From JABDKH01 sp963768565 (GTDB taxonomy: Bacteria > Bacteroidota > Rhodothermia > Rhodothermales > JABDKH01): DNA of 64,000 nt. The first letter of the stretch is position 1. Each line of letters begins with the position of its first letter. The notes beneath the pieces were generated by a model, which saw nothing but the letters and a program-made list of their open reading frames with translations, was not told the origin of the DNA and searched no databases. Of the stretch, positions 1 to 9,800 are shown piece by piece. The DNA is taken from the NCBI GenBank assembly GCA_963768565.1, contig CAVYIO010000008.1:62001-126000 (forward strand). The letters are read 5' to 3'. The position numbers and the translations under genes are program-made.

Positions 1-2630
1 ACACCACCGGTCAGCTCGTTGACTCCGTCCGCTTTGGTCCCGCCCGCCCTGACGTTTCCCTCGGTCGCCAACCGGACGGCGTCGGTCCATGGTATTTCTT
101 CAACGAACCGACACCCGGCGCGTCGAATTCGACGACCGCGTATCAGGCGATCGCCGAACCTCCGGTCTTCAGTCACCTCGGCGGGCGCCACGCAGGCCCG
201 CTGACCCTGACACTCACAGCCGCACCGGGGCTCGAAATTTTTTACACGACGAACGGGGCGACTCCGGGACCGCAGAGCGTTCCATACGGCGCGCCAATAT
301 CGATCAACCAGACGGAAGTCGTTCGGGCGAGAACCGTCGGTGCCGGTTTCCTTCCCTCGGAGGTGGTCACGCACACGTACGTCCTGTTCGAGAACGCAGC
401 GTTGCCCGTCGTCTCGATCTCAACCGACCCCCGGCTGCTGTGGGACGGAGCCACCGGCATCTATGCCTTTCCCCCTGACGATCAGGCATCGTGCCCAAAC
501 TTTCCGCACTTCTGCGCCAACTTCTGGGAAGACCGTGAAATCGAGGCTCACATAGAGATCTTTGAACCTGGCGGCGCCACCGGACTCAGCGCCGGCACCG
601 GCGTCACCATTGTTGGCGGCTGGTCGCGAGCGTTTCCGCAGAAATCGCTCGGACTCTTCGCGCGGGCCCGGTACGGGAACCGCGACTTCGCGTACGCTCT
701 GTTTCCGGATCGCCCGTATTCGTCCTATCAGTCATTCCTGCTGCGCAATTCCGGGAATGACTGGGACGCGACCTTGCTTCGGGACGGATTTATGCAGGCG
801 CTGGTCGCGGAAGCTGACGTCGATCGAATGGCGTTCCGACCGTCGGTCATGTACCTGAATGGAGAGTACTGGGGAATCCACAACATCCGGGAAAAGATCA
901 ACGAGCACTATGCCGCGGCGCTCGGAAACATTGACGCCGACCAGGTCGACTTGCTGGAACTCAACGAGGACAATCCGTCGAGTAGTCCGGGAGTTGTCGG
1001 CGGCGACACGGAGCACTTCGAGCAAATGCTCGCGTTCGTTGGTTCCGCCGATATGCGCAGTGCCGCATCGTTCGAGACCGTTCGAACGTTGATCGACGTC
1101 GATAACTTCATCGACTATCACATCACACAGATATTCGTCGGGAATACCGATTGGCCCGGCAACAATGTGAAACTGTGGAGACCCCGAACGCCCGACGGAC
1201 GATGGCGGTGGATCCTGTTCGATCTCGACTTCGGGTTCGGCCGCTGGAACCCGGCCGACTATCAGCACAATACGCTGGCTTTCGCGACTCAAGCGAACGG
1301 ACCAACCTGGCCCAATCCTCCCTGGTCAACGTTCTTGCTTAGAAGGCTGCTGGAGAATTCGTCATTCCGCATCGAGTTCGTCAACCGGTACGCCGATTTT
1401 CTGAACGACTACTTCCTCGAGAGTTCCATGCTGACGGTGCTGGACTCGCTTCAGGGCGTAATCGATGCCGAGATACCCGACCATGTTGCGCGATGGGGCA
1501 GAACGTATGCGAGCTGGCGTGGGGATGTCGACAACATGCGCTTCTATGGCAGCAATCGCGCGGCCGCTGCCGAGGGACACCTGCGATCCTTCTTCGGACT
1601 TGCGAGCCGCGTTTCGTTCACCGTGAACGCAACGGGCGGAGGCTCCGTAGTCGTGAACCGATTGCGCGTCGCCGAATTTCCCTGGTCGGGCCTTTACTAT
1701 CCGACGGTACCCGTTGCAGTCACGGCAGTACCTCTCCCGGGATATCGTTTTGCGGGCTGGACGGGTACGGTCGAGAGCCAGGACCGGACGATTTCCGCGA
1801 CTCCGTTACGACCCGTCTCTCTTCTCGCCACCTTCGAGGTGGCCGTGCCGCAGGAGTATCAGATTCAGATCAATGAAATCCAGTACAATGCTCCGGCCGA
1901 CATGGATTCGGACGACTGGATCGAACTCGCCAGCGAGGAAGCCCAGTCGGTCGATCTCACCGGATGGACGTTTTCTGACGGTGCGGGCAACACCTTCAGC
2001 GTGCCGGACGGAAGCAGTATTGAACCCGGCGCGTTCCTCGTCATCGTACGTAACCCGGCGACTTTCTCCGCCGTGTATACGGACGTCAGCCCGATGATCG
2101 GCGGATGGACGTTCGGTTTGAGCAACGGCGGCGAGTCGGTCTATCTTTCCGACGACGCAGGATTCCCCGTTGATTCGCTCACCTACTCCGACCTGCCACC
2201 GTGGCCCGCGGAACCCGACGGGGCGGGCTCGACGCTGGAGCTTGTGAATCCTCGCGCAGACAACCGCCTGGCGTCGAATTGGCGGGCGTCGACTGTTCGC
2301 GGAGGCACCCCGGGCAGGGCAAACAGCGTGATAGTCGGCACAGAGGCCCAGGGTCTATTCCCCGACGAATACAGGCTCGGCGTACCGTTCCCCAACCCCT
2401 TCCGAACCTCGACAACCATTACCTATGGCGTACCGACTGCGGGCCGAATAATGATTCGGGTATTCGATACGCTCGGTCGTCGTGTGGCTACCGTCACAGA
2501 TGAGACAAAGCCGGCCGGCTTTCACTCAGTGACCTGGGACGCTCGCGGAGTTCCTGCCGGCCTCTATGTGGTGCAAATGGCCGGTGCGAACGGGGAAATC
2601 AGATCGATTCCCGTGGTGCGAGTCCGCTAG
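1..2630 (+). CDS. Secreted CotH/lamin-tail protein with T9SS sorting domain (5' end missing)
   Basis: The reading frame is open from base 3, so the gene begins left of the window; the ATG at 363 is internal. In order it shows the end of a lamin-tail domain (about 3-140, ending FFNEPTPGASN), a chitobiase C-terminal-like sheet domain (about 195-390), a CotH spore-coat/kinase-like domain (about 395-1400, with SRAFPQKSLGLFAR, LRNSGNDWDATLLRD and WILFDLDFGFG), an InlB-type B-repeat (about 1610-1840, GYRFAGWTG), a lamin-tail domain (about 1860-2330, INEIQYNA and DDWIEL) and a C-terminal T9SS type A sorting domain (about 2370-2627, FPNPFRTSTTITY to GLYVVQM). The sorting domain implies export through the outer membrane and surface attachment or release by the T9SS, whose motor genes lie at 45598-49474. 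CotH proteins can phosphorylate partner proteins, but the substrate here is unknown. Domain calls are confident; function is not. Confidence 0.88.
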   Translation, partial: TTGQLVDSVRFGPARPDVSLGRQPDGVGPWYFFNEPTPGASNSTTAYQAIAEPPVFSHLGGRHAGPLTLTLTAAPGLEIFYTTNGATPGPQSVPYGAPISINQTEVVRARTVGAGFLPSEVVTHTYVLFENAALPVVSISTDPRLLWDGATGIYAFPPDDQASCPNFPHFCANFWEDREIEAHIEIFEPGGATGLSAGTGVTIVGGWSRAFPQKSLGLFARARYGNRDFAYALFPDRPYSSYQSFLLRNSGNDWDATLLRDGFMQALVAEADVDRMAFRPSVMYLNGEYWGIHNIREKINEHYAAALGNIDADQVDLLELNEDNPSSSPGVVGGDTEHFEQMLAFVGSADMRSAASFETVRTLIDVDNFIDYHITQIFVGNTDWPGNNVKLWRPRTPDGRWRWILFDLDFGFGRWNPADYQHNTLAFATQANGPTWPNPPWSTFLLRRLLENSSFRIEFVNRYADFLNDYFLESSMLTVLDSLQGVIDAEIPDHVARWGRTYASWRGDVDNMRFYGSNRAAAAEGHLRSFFGLASRVSFTVNATGGGSVVVNRLRVAEFPWSGLYYPTVPVAVTAVPLPGYRFAGWTGTVESQDRTISATPLRPVSLLATFEVAVPQEYQIQINEIQYNAPADMDSDDWIELASEEAQSVDLTGWTFSDGAGNTFSVPDGSSIEPGAFLVIVRNPATFSAVYTDVSPMIGGWTFGLSNGGESVYLSDDAGFPVDSLTYSDLPPWPAEPDGAGSTLELVNPRADNRLASNWRASTVRGGTPGRANSVIVGTEAQGLFPDEYRLGVPFPNPFRTSTTITYGVPTAGRIMIRVFDTLGRRVATVTDETKPAGFHSVTWDARGVPAGLYVVQMAGANGEIRSIPVVRVR

Positions 2631-2725
2631 GATCCCCCGCGCTGACGATTCGCAAAAGAGGGGCTGATCGAACAAGGCCGCCGGTCGCCGCCTCGGGCAT
2701 CAGGCTTGTCCGTCATTTTCGGCGG

Positions 2726-4495
2726 GTGCATCCCGACACGGTGACGGGAGAATCGCTGTCAGGACGGGACGCTGTTGCGGGATACCATGTACCAGTTATC
2801 CCCACTCAACAGCAAGTATCCGTGGAAACTCTCGAAAAGGAACAAGCCGAGGTCATCGCCTCCGTACCCCCCGACTTCCCGCGCGGCGTCAAACTTCTTC
2901 ACGACCCCGTTCGCAACAAGGGGACGGCGTTCACAGAGGCGGAACGGATCGCGCTGAACCTGCGAGGATTGCTACCGCCCCGCGTGCACACCCAGGAGCA
3001 GCAGGTCCGGCGCGTGATGGAACAACTCGCGGCAAAATCTTCGGATCTGAGTCGCTACATCTACCTCGTATCGCTGCAGGACCGCAACGAGACGCTCTTC
3101 TATCGCGTGATCACCAATCATCTCCGTGAGTTGATGCCCATCGTGTATACGCCGACCGTGGGCCTCGCGTGCGAGAAGTTTGGACACATCTTCAGGAGAC
3201 CTCGTGGCATCTACATCTCTGCGAACGACAGGGGCCACATGGATGCGATCCTGAACAACTGGCCGCACGAAGACGTCAGGATTGTCGTGGTTACCGATGG
3301 CGAACGCATTCTGGGACTGGGCGATCTTGGCGCCGCCGGAATGGGAATACCCATCGGGAAACTGATTCTGTACACCGCATGTGCCGGAATCCATCCGACG
3401 AAGGCACTTCCTGTTACGCTGGATGTGGGCACGAACAACGAGAGCCTTCAGCGAGACCCTCTCTACATCGGCCTGCGGCAGAAACGATTGACCGGCGCCG
3501 CATTCGACGAGATCGTAGAGGAGTTTATCACCACCGTACACCGACGTTTTCCTCATGCCGTCGTGCAGCTGGAAGACTTCGCAAACCACAATGCGTTTCG
3601 GCTTCTTGACAGGTATCGAAACGATTATTGCCTGTTCGATGATGACATCCAGGGAACCGGTTCGGTGACGCTGGCAGGGCTGTTGGCGGCGACACGTCTG
3701 ATCGAGAAGCCGTTAACGGATCATCGCTTTCTCTTCCTCGGCGCAGGCGAAGCAGGAATTGGAATCGCGGACTTGATCTGTGCGGCGCTGAAAGAGAAGG
3801 GTCTCTCAGATGAAGAGGCTCGAGCGCGATGCTGGTTCTTTGATTCCAAAGGCCTCGTGGTAAAGAGCCGGACGAATCTTGCAGAGCACAAGATGCCCTA
3901 CGCCCACGCCCACGAATTCATCGACAACTTCGAATCGGCGGTACGCACCCTCAAGCCGACAGCGCTGATAGGGGTTTCCGGAACGCCGCGCACGTTCGGC
4001 GAGAATATCCTTCGTCAGATGGCCGAGATTAACGTCCGACCCATCGTCTTCGCCCTGTCGAACCCGACGTCCAAGTCGGAGTGCACCGCACGGCAGGCCT
4101 ACGAATGGACTGAGGGTCGAGCGGTTTTCGCCAGCGGAAGCCCGTTTGATTCGGTGGACATCCATGGCCAGGTATTCGTGCCGGGCCAGGCCAACAATGC
4201 GTACATCTTCCCCGGTGTCGGACTCGGGGCCATCGCTTCCGAGACAAGTATCATCACGGACGAGATGTTCTTCGTTGCCGCGAAAGCGCTGGCAAATGAA
4301 GTGTCACCGAGGGATCTCGCCATGGGCCGCGTCTACCCGTCCTTAACCAGGATCCGGGACGTCTCGGCGAAGATTGCGACGGCCGTCGCCTCACTGGCAT
4401 ACGACACAGGGCTGGCCGGCAAGGCCCGACCGACAGATGTCGAGACGGACATTCGCGGTCACATGTTCGAGCCGAAGTACCCGCGATATGCGTAG
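2726..4495 (+). CDS. maeA: NAD(P)-dependent malic enzyme (oxaloacetate-decarboxylating)
   Basis: It converts malate to pyruvate and CO2 with reduction of NAD(P), in the cytoplasm. At 589 residues it fits the large bacterial/eukaryotic malic enzyme family (E. coli MaeA type). Visible family motifs are GLLPPRV near residue 77, the substrate-site YTPTVG, LGLGDLGAAGMGIPIGKL, the metal-binding EDF and FDDDIQGT segments, the nucleotide-binding GAGEAGIGIADL and the ALSNPTSKSECT block. No key residue appears lost. The start used is a GTG at 2726; the family-conserved part begins near FPRGVKLLHDP, so a later start (for example GTG at about 2822) is possible. The gene stands alone and is followed by a strong intrinsic terminator at 4652-4692. 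NAD versus NADP preference cannot be read with confidence. Confidence 0.95.
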   Translation: MHPDTVTGESLSGRDAVAGYHVPVIPTQQQVSVETLEKEQAEVIASVPPDFPRGVKLLHDPVRNKGTAFTEAERIALNLRGLLPPRVHTQEQQVRRVMEQLAAKSSDLSRYIYLVSLQDRNETLFYRVITNHLRELMPIVYTPTVGLACEKFGHIFRRPRGIYISANDRGHMDAILNNWPHEDVRIVVVTDGERILGLGDLGAAGMGIPIGKLILYTACAGIHPTKALPVTLDVGTNNESLQRDPLYIGLRQKRLTGAAFDEIVEEFITTVHRRFPHAVVQLEDFANHNAFRLLDRYRNDYCLFDDDIQGTGSVTLAGLLAATRLIEKPLTDHRFLFLGAGEAGIGIADLICAALKEKGLSDEEARARCWFFDSKGLVVKSRTNLAEHKMPYAHAHEFIDNFESAVRTLKPTALIGVSGTPRTFGENILRQMAEINVRPIVFALSNPTSKSECTARQAYEWTEGRAVFASGSPFDSVDIHGQVFVPGQANNAYIFPGVGLGAIASETSIITDEMFFVAAKALANEVSPRDLAMGRVYPSLTRIRDVSAKIATAVASLAYDTGLAGKARPTDVETDIRGHMFEPKYPRYA

Positions 4496-4574
4496 AACGT
4501 CTGAATCGACCCGTTCCGGCCCGACAATCACCAAAGAAATCGAAAGATCCTGAAAGCCGAAAAACTGTCCGTCT

Positions 4575-4692
4575 CTTTAGAAGTGCACTTCTAGTCACGC
4601 ACTTCTGACTTGGTGGACTAGATTCGGCCTGGGAAACCGATTCTAGAACTTGAAGGTCCGGGTTTGGTGGAACCCGGGCCTTCTTTATTTTA
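4575..4692 (+). ncRNA. Candidate structured RNA or leader: three successive hairpins ending in a terminator
   Basis: Three potential stem-loops follow each other without a coding frame: the 14-base perfect palindrome AGAAGTGCACTTCT at 4579-4592 (its half GCACTTCT recurs at 4599-4606), a 10-base stem with one mismatch (4618-4627 with 4637-4646), and the GC-rich terminator stem at 4652-4683. The segment lies between the malic enzyme and the xylose genes. It may be the 3' end of the malic enzyme transcript, a small RNA, or an attenuating leader for the xylose operon. I do not recognise it as a known RNA family. Confidence 0.35.
4652..4692 (+). terminator. Rho-independent terminator downstream of malic enzyme
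   Basis: Bases 4652-4664 (GAAGGTCCGGGTT) pair with 4671-4683 (AACCCGGGCCTTC), with a single G-U pair and a loop of six bases, followed by the T-rich tract TTTATTTT. This is a textbook intrinsic terminator. Confidence 0.85.
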
Positions 4693-4860
4693 GGCAGAAC
4701 CGTAGCGCCAGCGAATTCCGGAACCTCGCACGCAGGGCATGCTCTCTTGCCGCCCTCAGTCGACCTTGCCCGATCAAGCCTCGTCTGATCTGGCACCGTG
4801 GTATCCGCGATGATCGACGCCACGGAAATATTCTGTTCACCCTAACCGGTCGCTGTCCCA

Positions 4861-6041
4861 ATGCCTATTGTTGACCTACGCAGCCAGTCCACTGTTCGGA
4901 CACCGGACGAAATGGTTCGTCACCTGAATTCGTTCGAACTCGATCTCAGGTTCTACAGCCGGGATCTGGTTCTTCTCTCCGTTCGATAGCCGTTTCCATG
5001 ACAAGTACAAGCCCGATGATGAAGCTTGAACAGCGATTTGAGATCGCCGCCAGTCTGAAAGACTACGGCCTCAGTGCCCTGGAGGCGCACTACCCCAACG
5101 AAGTCAACGAAGACAACCTGCATCTGTGGCAGGCATTCGAACGCGACACGGGGATTCGCCTGCTGACCGTCATACCGTTGTTGTTCTACGATCCCCGATT
5201 CGAATTCGGATCTCTTTCGAGTCCGATCGAATCGTCTCGGCGGGCGGCCATTGACCGTACCGCCCGATCCCTCGCCCTCGCCAAAGAGGTCGACGCCGAC
5301 TTCTCTGTCGTCTGGCCCGGCATCGATGGCTACGAGAATCCGTTTGGAATCGATCTTGCCGCCATGCGTCGCAGGTTTGCTGAGGGACTCGCCGAAGCCA
5401 TGGATGCGTCGCCTGGTGTTCGGATTGCATTCGAACCGAAACCGTACGAGCCGCGCGGTCGCATCATCTATGGTCTTACACCCGAAGGGGTTATGCTCGG
5501 GCACCAGGTGGAATCGATGCTTACCAACGAGGAGAATCGGCGACTGCTCGATGATGATCACAAGCTCTTCTGCATGAATCCTGAAATCGGACACGTGCTC
5601 ATGGGCTTTGAGGATCTGCCGTATGCATTGAGCTGGCCGCTGTCGGAAGGACGTCTTGCGCATATTCACTGCAACGCTCAACCCCTGGGTAATTACGACC
5701 AGGATCTGAATGTCGGCGTGATAGCCCCCGAACAACTTGAGGCAGGCCTCTACACGTGCAAGATGCATGGCTATTCGGGCTACTTCGGGATCGACGTGAA
5801 CCCGGAGCGCATGCCGGTCGATGTCGCGCTCAAGAATTCGATGGATGCGTTGCGGTCTGCCAATGACAGGATCAACGGCCTGGACCACGAGCGCATCATT
5901 GACGCTGCCGAGAACCCTCACAAGCACCGCGGTTGGCTGGAGGCGTATCTGATCCGGGCACGAGCGCCTAAGACGACCAGCCTGCCGCCCATCGAGGAAG
6001 CACTCGCAAGTCATCGGACGGCTGCCAAAACGATCGGCTAG
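4861..6041 (+). pseudogene. xylA: Xylose isomerase-like protein, coding frame broken twice
   Basis: The full-length protein would be about 393 residues, as in short (group I) xylose isomerases. An ATG at 4861 starts MPIVDLRSQSTVRTPDEM in frame 1. The homologous protein continues in frame 2 (GIWFFSPFDSRFHDKYKPDD, 4961-5022) and then in frame 3 (from about 5026, LEQRFEIAASLKDYGL) to the stop at 6041. The breaks lie at about 4958 (as if two bases were lost) and about 5024 (one extra base). The longest uninterrupted frame starts at an internal ATG at 4998. Metal and substrate motifs are intact: EPKPYEPRG, MNPEIGHVLMG, YDQDLNVG and GIDVNPER match the Glu, Glu/His, Asp/Asp and Asp ligands of xylose isomerases. 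It precedes xylulokinase, so D-xylose to D-xylulose 5-phosphate is the likely pathway. Whether the breaks are real or sequencing errors is open. Confidence 0.8.
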
Positions 6042-6253
6042 AAGAGCCTTCTTCATGTGCCTCGAACAGCCGGGCGACGACGGACGCTGGTCGACGGGTC
6101 AATCGAAGATGAAGCCCCTTCGGCCTGGTCCGTGGAATCCGGGAACGGCGGCGACAGACAGCGAAGTGGATCGAAGCCGGCGTTTGACGCGGACGAGAGC
6201 AAAACATAGAGCAGTCAGGTAACGAGCGGATCCAGCGGAGGACGATCAGCGAA

Positions 6254-7742
6254 ATGGCATATTTCCTTGGGATAGACGTATCAACAACGGCGACCAAGGC
6301 CCTGTTGATCGACGACTCCGGTGCGGTCGCATCGACTCATTCGGTGGCGTACGGACTGTCAACTCCGCATGCTCTCTGGAGCGAGCAGAATCCATCCGAC
6401 TGGTGGACGGCCGCCGTCGAAAGCATCCGGGGGGCGCTGGTCGCCGCATCGGTTGCAGGGGACGCGGTAAAAGCCATCGGACTGACCGGGCAGATGCACG
6501 GACTGGTTCTGCTGGATGATCGTGGCGAAGTGCTGCGGCCAGCCATTCTGTGGAACGACCAGCGCGCAGGTGACCAGTGTTCGGAAATTCGCGAACTGCA
6601 TTGGCAAGGAACGTCTTATAGCCGCCACGGGCAATGATGCATTTGCCGGGTTCACCGCTCCGAAACTCATGTGGGTCCGCGATCACGAACCCGACGTGTA
6701 CGCAAAGATCGCTCAGGTCCTGCTACCGAAAGACTATGTCCGCTACAGATTGACGGGGCAGTATGCAACCGACCGGGCCGGCGCCGGAGGAACGCTGTTG
6801 CTGGATCTTGCGAGTCGAGACTGGTCCCCGGAGATCCTGGCGGCACTTGATATCCCGCTCGACTGGCTACCGCGTACGCACGAGGGCCCCGACATCACCG
6901 GGACGATTTCGACCGACGCAGCCGAGGCGACGGGTCTCGCGGCCGGCACTCCTGTGGTGGCCGGCGGCGGCGATCAGGCTGCCCAGGCCGTGGGTGTCGG
7001 TGCAGTAGAGCCGGGCGTCGTGGCGTTGACACTGGGCACCTCCGGCGTGGTATTCACGTCCTGCGACGCGCCGACCGTCGACACGGAAGGTCGCGTTCAT
7101 GCGTTTCCCCACGCACTGCCAGACACCTGGCACGTGATGGGCGTCATGCTTTCCGCCGCCGGAAGCCTGCGCTGGTATCGAGATGCACTTGGGGGCCACG
7201 CCGACTACGACCAACTACTCGCGGAGGCGGAAAGCGCACCGCCGGCGTCTGACGGACTCTTCTTCATGCCATACCTCTCGGGCGAGCGGACTCCTCACGC
7301 GGATCCAAACCTCCGGGGCGCGTTCGTTGGCCTGACGCTTCAGCACGACCGAGCGCACCTGACTCGATCGGTCCTTGAAGGTGTGGCCTACGGACTGCAG
7401 GACAATCTCTTACTGCTGAGTCGCGTAGGAGTGCAGAAGCCGAGCCAGGTCCGGGTTTCAGGCGGTGGCGCCCGTGGCCGGCTCTGGAAGCAGATACTGG
7501 CCGACGTGATGAACGTCGAACTCGTTTCGGTGCAAACCGAAGAAGGAGCGGCTTACGGCGCCGCGCTCCTGGCAGGCGTGGCTACCGGAGCCTGGGTTTC
7601 TGTGGTTGATGCGTGCGAGCAAACCATACACACAACTGAGTCGGTGACGCCGAACGCAACGGCCGTTTCTATCTATCAGGAGTCACAGGCCCGATTCCAG
7701 CAGCTGTACCCGATCCTCCGGCCCTTCTATCAGCCGAGTTAG
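6254..7742 (+). pseudogene. xylB: Xylulokinase, one frameshift
   Basis: FGGY-family sugar kinase; it would phosphorylate D-xylulose with ATP. The N-terminal part (6254 to about 6598) begins MAYFLGIDVSTTATKALLID, the phosphate-1 ATP motif, and includes GLTGQMHGLVLLD and AILWNDQRAG, typical of XylB. The frame then shifts by one base at about 6599 (an apparent extra C between the codons for L and I of ELIGKERL) and continues to 7742. The second half has the FGGY signatures MPYLSGERTPHADPNLRGAF and RVSGGGARGRLWKQI, so the gene is complete apart from the break; total about 495 residues, normal for the family. A GGAG sequence lies 13 bases before the ATG. The upstream isomerase is also frameshifted, which fits either decay of the whole operon or a poor sequence stretch. 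Confidence 0.85.
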
Positions 7743-7794
7743 TCAGGCGACACGCGCGGAAAAGCCGTTTACGCCATCCGGCACGGGACTCCTT

Positions 7795-8430
7795 TCAGTC
7801 GATGGTCTCGACAATGTGACCCTCGAAGAGCGCCAATCGCTGCACCACTTGCCCGTCCGCGTCGATCATGAGGAGTTCCGACCGCTTGCGATGCAGGATC
7901 TCATCACCCGAGCGCTCCTCCGACTCGTGAACGACGAGCTGATAGACGTGAGACCGGTCCGAGGAGGGCAGGACGACGCTGCCACTTCTGGCCCACCCAC
8001 CAAGGTTGCTCAGGGAGGTGCGCTGCGACGCCCGCTGCGGATCAGACACCACATGCGCGATGCGTGGACCCGACGGAGCCGAAATATCGACCACATACTC
8101 AACGGGGCGCGTTGACCAGCCGCCGATGTGAACTTCCTTGTCGCCACATACCATCTTGTGCGGCTGGAAGTCCTCGAGCGCGACTTCGCCGGCAAACTGG
8201 ATCCCGCCCGGCCCGAAGCGTACCACTCTGAGTACGTGTCCGCTAACTGCTCCCGTCGAAAGACCGGCCCGGAGTTGGTAGGCGAGATAGTCAGATCCTA
8301 CGCAGTAGTACCCATCACTGTCTGCACGCGAGGGATTGGCTACTGACAGGGTCAATATCGCCGCAGCCAGAGCCGCTGTCAGCCGCGGATTACGACGAGA
8401 AGTCGGGATCGATAGAAGACGAAATGTCAC
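7795..8430 (-). CDS. Exported protein of unknown function
   Basis: About 211 residues. I chose the GTG at 8430 because it gives a normal signal peptide: a basic n-region (SRRNPRL), a hydrophobic core (AALAAAILTLSV) and a probable cut after NPSRA. A longer frame back to 8472 would only extend into the upstream gene. The mature part has two Cys residues (YYCVGSD and MVCGDKE), which could form a disulfide, and a beta-rich look without a family I recognise. The start lies about 40 bases inside the 3' end of the pilin-like gene, suggesting translational coupling and a shared transcript. Function unknown. Confidence 0.6.
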   Translation of the reverse strand: MTFRLLSIPTSRRNPRLTAALAAAILTLSVANPSRADSDGYYCVGSDYLAYQLRAGLSTGAVSGHVLRVVRFGPGGIQFAGEVALEDFQPHKMVCGDKEVHIGGWSTRPVEYVVDISAPSGPRIAHVVSDPQRASQRTSLSNLGGWARSGSVVLPSSDRSHVYQLVVHESEERSGDEILHRKRSELLMIDADGQVVQRLALFEGHIVETID

Positions 8431-8824
8431 CAGGGTCCGTACCCACAACTGTGACGGTAACCTGATTTCCATACGACGTATTTGTGGCTACGATGACAAA
8501 CTGGGTTGAACTGGTTGATCCGTCCACCGTGGCTTGACCGTTGAGGTTGGAATAGGCGCCCGACGATGTCGTGGAGAATCCCAGGAGCTGCAGTGTGGCT
8601 CCACTCCAATCGCACGTCGTGGCGCAGCTGTTGTTTCCTCCGCCGTACACACGCGACTTCAACATCCATGCCTGAGCGGAAGTCGCTAGATCAATTGCGT
8701 CGTCGACCAGCGCGTCCATGTTGGTCTTCTTGCTGTTCTCGGAAAACGCCTGTAGACCTATCACGACAGCCATGCCGACGATTACGATTCCCAGCACGAG
8801 AAGAAGTAGCTGTTGCTGACCCAT
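8390..8824 (-). CDS. Type IV pilin-like protein with hydrophobic N-terminus
   Basis: 144 residues. The start at 8824 (MGQQQLLLLVLGIVIVGMAV) places a 20-residue hydrophobic helix right at the N-terminus, followed by an amphipathic helix (NSKKTNMDALVDDAIDLA) and a Ser/Thr/Gly-rich beta domain with two Cys close together (NSCATTCDWSG). That is the layout of pilins and pseudopilins. MG before the helix could be a short prepilin-peptidase site, but the Glu at position 5 of classical type IV pilins is absent (QQQLL). A weak GGAG lies upstream. The exported-protein gene follows with an overlap. Pilin-like is an inference from layout only. Confidence 0.65.
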   Translation of the reverse strand: MGQQQLLLLVLGIVIVGMAVVIGLQAFSENSKKTNMDALVDDAIDLATSAQAWMLKSRVYGGGNNSCATTCDWSGATLQLLGFSTTSSGAYSNLNGQATVDGSTSSTQFVIVATNTSYGNQVTVTVVGTDPGDISSSIDPDFSS

Positions 8825-9100
8825 TGATCGGGGCGCTCCAAACTGTGGATAATCTTGAGATGTGCGCGCACACCCGGGAGGAGTATCGGCCTCTGACCCC
8901 TCCACGATAGTCCTGCGGTCGGCCAGGACAGATTTGAAACGCCGGCCGGTTAACTACTCCACTTACGTCGAAACAGCGATCGCGTGCCAGAAATCGTAGC
9001 CGGCGCGCTATAAAGAGTGACATTCACCGCCGATACGAACAGGGTGCGAGTCCGCGCAACTGCGCGCGACACCCTTCTCTCATGCGCCAAGGTACTCGAA

Positions 9101-9790
9101 ATGACAACTCAAACGGCTCCCGAAGGACGCGGCACGTGGACCAGAATTCTGTCCGCTGCAAAAATGGCATGGCCCGCAGTTTTTGTTTTCTTCGTCTTCG
9201 ACCTTTCGGTCGACCCGAACGTGTCGGTGCTGCGTTCAGCAATCGGCCAGAACAACAGCGACTCACCTCAACTCGAAATTGTCTCGCTCGACAATCTCCA
9301 CGATGGGCTACCGGCCTATGATCTATCCGGAGAATCCGCTGATTCCGACCACATGTGGTTTGGGGTTGAGGAAACTGTCAGTCGATTGAGCGCCGCAAAT
9401 TCCGGCCTCGCTGCCAACCTCGGCGGCGGCTGGTCAGGACATTTCGCATCGATTCTGGAAGGCGACGTCGATAATGCCTGCTGGTCCGCATATGAGGTCA
9501 ACCTGCGACTCAGTGAAAACGGGACCGAGATTTTCGGACCGGGGAGCTACGTGGTGGACCCATCCGTGTGCAGCAGTCACGAGAAACCGGTCGTTGCGTT
9601 CTTTAACGCGAGCGGTGAGCGCCATGGTGACCAGGTCAGCCTCGCCCTCGTGGACGACGCCAGCCAAAAAACGACTCTCCTGTTCAACGGCGTGATAGCT
9701 GGCGAGAACATTGTAGGCACGTTTTCCCTGCCTAACGGTGCGCCGGCATCGGGTGCGACGATTCTAACGCTGCTCGATCCCGAGTCGTGA
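9101..9790 (+). CDS. Membrane-anchored or exported protein, family A copy 1
   Basis: 229 residues. The ATG at 9101 was chosen because the paralogue at 12367 starts at the equivalent place; a frame open from 9017 adds an unlikely N-terminus. A hydrophobic segment (AWPAVFVFFVFDLSV) near residues 24-38 is a signal or anchor. The outer domain shares a pattern with the protein at 12367-13002: a D-H-(M/V)-(W/F)-F-G-(V/L)-E motif, a W-(S/A)-G-(H/S)-F segment, a D-(N/A)-ACW motif, and GSY-VDP--CS-H. The two conserved Cys suggest a disulfide. No known domain recognised. It converges with the DUF5916 gene, with only ten bases between. Confidence 0.65.
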   Translation: MTTQTAPEGRGTWTRILSAAKMAWPAVFVFFVFDLSVDPNVSVLRSAIGQNNSDSPQLEIVSLDNLHDGLPAYDLSGESADSDHMWFGVEETVSRLSAANSGLAANLGGGWSGHFASILEGDVDNACWSAYEVNLRLSENGTEIFGPGSYVVDPSVCSSHEKPVVAFFNASGERHGDQVSLALVDDASQKTTLLFNGVIAGENIVGTFSLPNGAPASGATILTLLDPES

Positions 9791-9800
9791 CCGTACCGCG

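Noticed and set aside
4618..4683. Could the hairpins before the xylose genes be a tRNA or tmRNA end
   Set aside because: No T-arm GGTTCGA-type consensus or acceptor stem with CCA context; the last stem with its T-tract is a terminator.
4254..4823. Minus-strand frame across the end of the malic enzyme
   Set aside because: It runs through the terminator and hairpins and has no protein features.
4953..6056. Long open frame on the minus strand opposite the xylose isomerase
   Set aside because: It is uninterrupted, but it has no family signal, and the plus strand carries clear xylose isomerase motifs in all three segments. Long antisense frames are common in GC-rich genes.
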